From assembly GCF_018812025.1 (NCBI RefSeq), contig NC_063054.1, positions 36,459,896-36,523,895 on the forward strand: a DNA stretch of 64,000 nucleotides. The letters are read 5' to 3'. This stretch comes from Megalobrama amblycephala. Its lineage: Eukaryota; Chordata; Actinopteri; Cypriniformes; Xenocyprididae. The position numbers were made by a program, and so were the translations under genes. Of the stretch, positions 62,085 through 64,000 are shown piece by piece (the stretch's first letter is position 1; each line of letters begins with the position of its first letter). The notes under the pieces are model-generated. The model was not told the origin of the DNA. It saw only the letters and a list, made by a program, of their open reading frames with translations, and searched no databases.

Positions 62085-63060
62085 GGGCTGGGCAATATGG
62101 CAAAAAAATAATTTTTCAGAATGATTGACTGATTCACGATTTCGATTTTTTTTTTTTTTTACTGTTTAACGAGTCAACTTAAGAACTTAACTACAATATA
62201 ATTTAAGTAACATTCTCTTCATTAACAATCTGGTTTAAAAAAGTTCCATTCCAAGTGCACCACACCTGAAGTGATCAACATGGTGTAAATGTAAAACAAT
62301 GCAAATGTTGTACAAACTTATCTTAAACACATCCTACATACTCAGAAATAATATAAAATAAGAAAATGCTAAATATTTCTTAACCAAAAAGTAATAGCAA
62401 TGAATAACACCAATAATAGGCTATTATTAACAGAAAATGTTTTGTAAAAACAGAAAACAGCAGTTTTCAGCCTGTCACCATCATGCATATCAAACATACA
62501 GTAGTAGCTCTTTACAGGTTTTTGCATTCAATTGCGCTATTTGTCCTATTGTTTTTATGTTTGGCGGACATGTTCATGTGTTGCACTTGTGTCTCGCATC
62601 TTTTGCAGCGTCTCATCCATGAAACGGAATTCTAAAAACACGCCGGTCAAGTTTAAAAAAAAAAAAAAGGCTCAACTCGCATTTAATAATCTCGGATCAT
62701 TTTCTTCTCCTAATGCGGTTATCATTGCTGTATTGTCAACATGTCTAATTGTAACTCTTGCTAACATTTTTATTCAAAATCACAATTTCTCGATTTTAAA
62801 AAACAATAAAATTGAGGCAAAACATTAAACTCGAATCAATCGAAAAAATCTGAAAAATCGCCCAGCCCTAGCTTTAATAAGGATTAATGTATATTTAATT
62901 TATAGTTTATGCAGTGAAGACTGTGAAATGTTTGATAACTTTAATCAATTTCTCTATATTTCCTACTTAAATATTTAAAAATACTGTCTGTATGTTGTTT
63001 CTACATTCATTTGAAGATTAAATGTTAAATTTTTACAATATAAAAATATATTAACTTTAT

Positions 63061-63250
63061 CGTTAGGTGTGATTAATCACAATTACAGAAAATGTGAGAT
63101 TAAGTATCTAATTTTTTGTAAATCAATTGACAGCATTATAATATAATATAATATAATATAATATAATATAATATAATATAATATAATATAATATAATGCT
63201 GTCAATCGATTTAAAGAATTAGATACTTAATCTCACATTTTCTGTAATTA
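63061..63250. repeat. palindrome with a pentanucleotide loop
   Basis: The arm ACAGAAAATGTGAGATTAAG, TATCTAATTTTTT, AATTGACAGCATTAT (63083-63138) is inverted at 63194-63248. The loop 63139-63193 is (ATAAT)n. It could fold into a hairpin of about 55 bp stem. Confidence 0.85.
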
Positions 63251-63253
63251 ATG

Positions 63254-63484
63254 TCTTATATTATATTATATTATATTATATTAATTATATTATATTATAT
63301 TATATTATATTATATTATATTATATTATATTATATTATATTATATTATATATATATATATATATTATATTATATTATATTATATATTATATTATATTATA
63401 TTATATTATATTATATTATATTATATTATATTATATTATATTATATTATATTATATTATATTATATTATATTATATTATATTAT
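63254..63484. repeat. (TATAT)n pentanucleotide array
   Basis: About 46 units of TATAT/ATATT with one TATATATA interruption near 63348 and a TTAATTA break at 63281. Confidence 0.95.
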
Positions 63485-64000
63485 ACCATGTCCTGAGATG
63501 GTTTGAGTTCAGTTCACTTCACAAAGCATTTAGAGAGAGATCCTGTTAATTAAATCCTGTTAATTTGTTAATGGCAAGTTCCCTTACTATATACAGTGAA
63601 GAACTTTAATAGATCTATTTTAAGTCATTTTATAGGAAAATAAAATGTACAGACTTTGGAAGTAAAAATGAACAGTCATCTTATAATTTACAGTGGAAAA
63701 CCATAAACTGATATTCCCACAATTCCCTGCGTGACACTTTACATGGTGGTATTTTGTTTATACAATTATGGCTTTCTGAAATTTTTTGTTAGAATGACAC
63801 TAAAATGTATAATTGACAGTTTTCCCATGCAGGATAAATGCTTTTCCTGCATCGCTGTGCTAATTTAATTCTCTCTAATTTCTTGTTTCCATCTGGTCCA
63901 TTAGTATCACAAGACTTCTGACAGTATAAATCTGGTGCATATTTAGTCTTTATGTGTGAATAAATGTCTGGAATGGGACAAAACAGAAATCAAGAGAAGC

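Larger units (their letters stand above)
59994..62870. mobile_element. hAT-type TAGGGCTGGGC element, host of a nested insertion
   Basis: The left end is TAGGGCTG, interrupted at once by the insertion at 60002-62084, then GGGCTGGGCAATATGGC resumes. The right end is GCCCAGCCCTA. The exact flanking octamer GCTTTAAT is at 59986-59993 and 62871-62878. Excluding the insertion, it is about 790 bp. The family start also occurs at 28942. Confidence 0.88.
59362..64000 (+). other. gephyrin intron 10, 5' part
   Basis: Starts with a (CA)n run at 59362-59390. The stretch 59400-59980 is unremarkable. The nested elements occupy 59994-62870, a palindrome and (TATAT)n run lie at 63061-63484, and 63490-64000 shows nothing but the 63905-63985 repeat. 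Confidence 0.85.

Overview
The window is intronic-scale genomic DNA from a bony fish. The dispersed repeats and the Tc1 elements are ones I associate with cyprinids (zebrafish and carp relatives); that assignment is inference from recalled repeat families. The only host gene I can support is gephyrin, on the + strand, cut off at both ends. Ten constitutive exons lie between 9046 and 59361. They join without a phase break and encode what corresponds to residues 22-348 of mammalian gephyrin: most of the MogA-like G domain, the whole linker, and the start of the MoeA-like E domain. Exon 1 lies upstream of the window and the rest of the E domain downstream.

Three further small phase-0 open segments with splice signals lie in the 23 kb intron after the exon ending in PTPK. 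This is the position of the alternative C4 cassettes of mammalian gephyrin. They are at 47596-47637 (clear), 49881-49955 (likely) and 54590-54646 (possible).

The rest is introns packed with transposons and satellites. Intron 1 part (1-9045) has a TTAA-flanked element, local duplications, and a hAT-like element whose core has become a (TTA)n array. Intron 2 (9125-24509) has a Tc1 copy inside a hAT-like element (11.6-13.6 kb) and a four-level nest at 17.6-22.8 kb: outer TIR element, inner TIR element, Tc1, LTR-like insert. Introns 3-6 are short, apart from a 1.2 kb GATA array. Intron 7 holds a 4.2 kb, about 100-unit, 42-bp minisatellite enclosed in terminal inverted repeats. Intron 8 has many TIR elements, several with clean target duplications. 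The last intron has a 2.1 kb TIR element full of a 69-bp repeat, itself inside a hAT-like element.

The most interesting structure is a set of three elements (29304-33586, 56383-56762, 60002-62084). Their ends all begin TACGGA, and each is flanked by a different exact 6-bp direct repeat (ATTTAC, ATTAAC, GGGCTG). Two of them have interiors consisting almost wholly of expanded tandem arrays. They look like one superfamily of non-autonomous transposons (6-bp duplication; IS3EU-like from memory) that amplifies minisatellites internally. The very long open frames in the 42-bp array, on both strands, follow from a unit length divisible by three and are not treated as genes.
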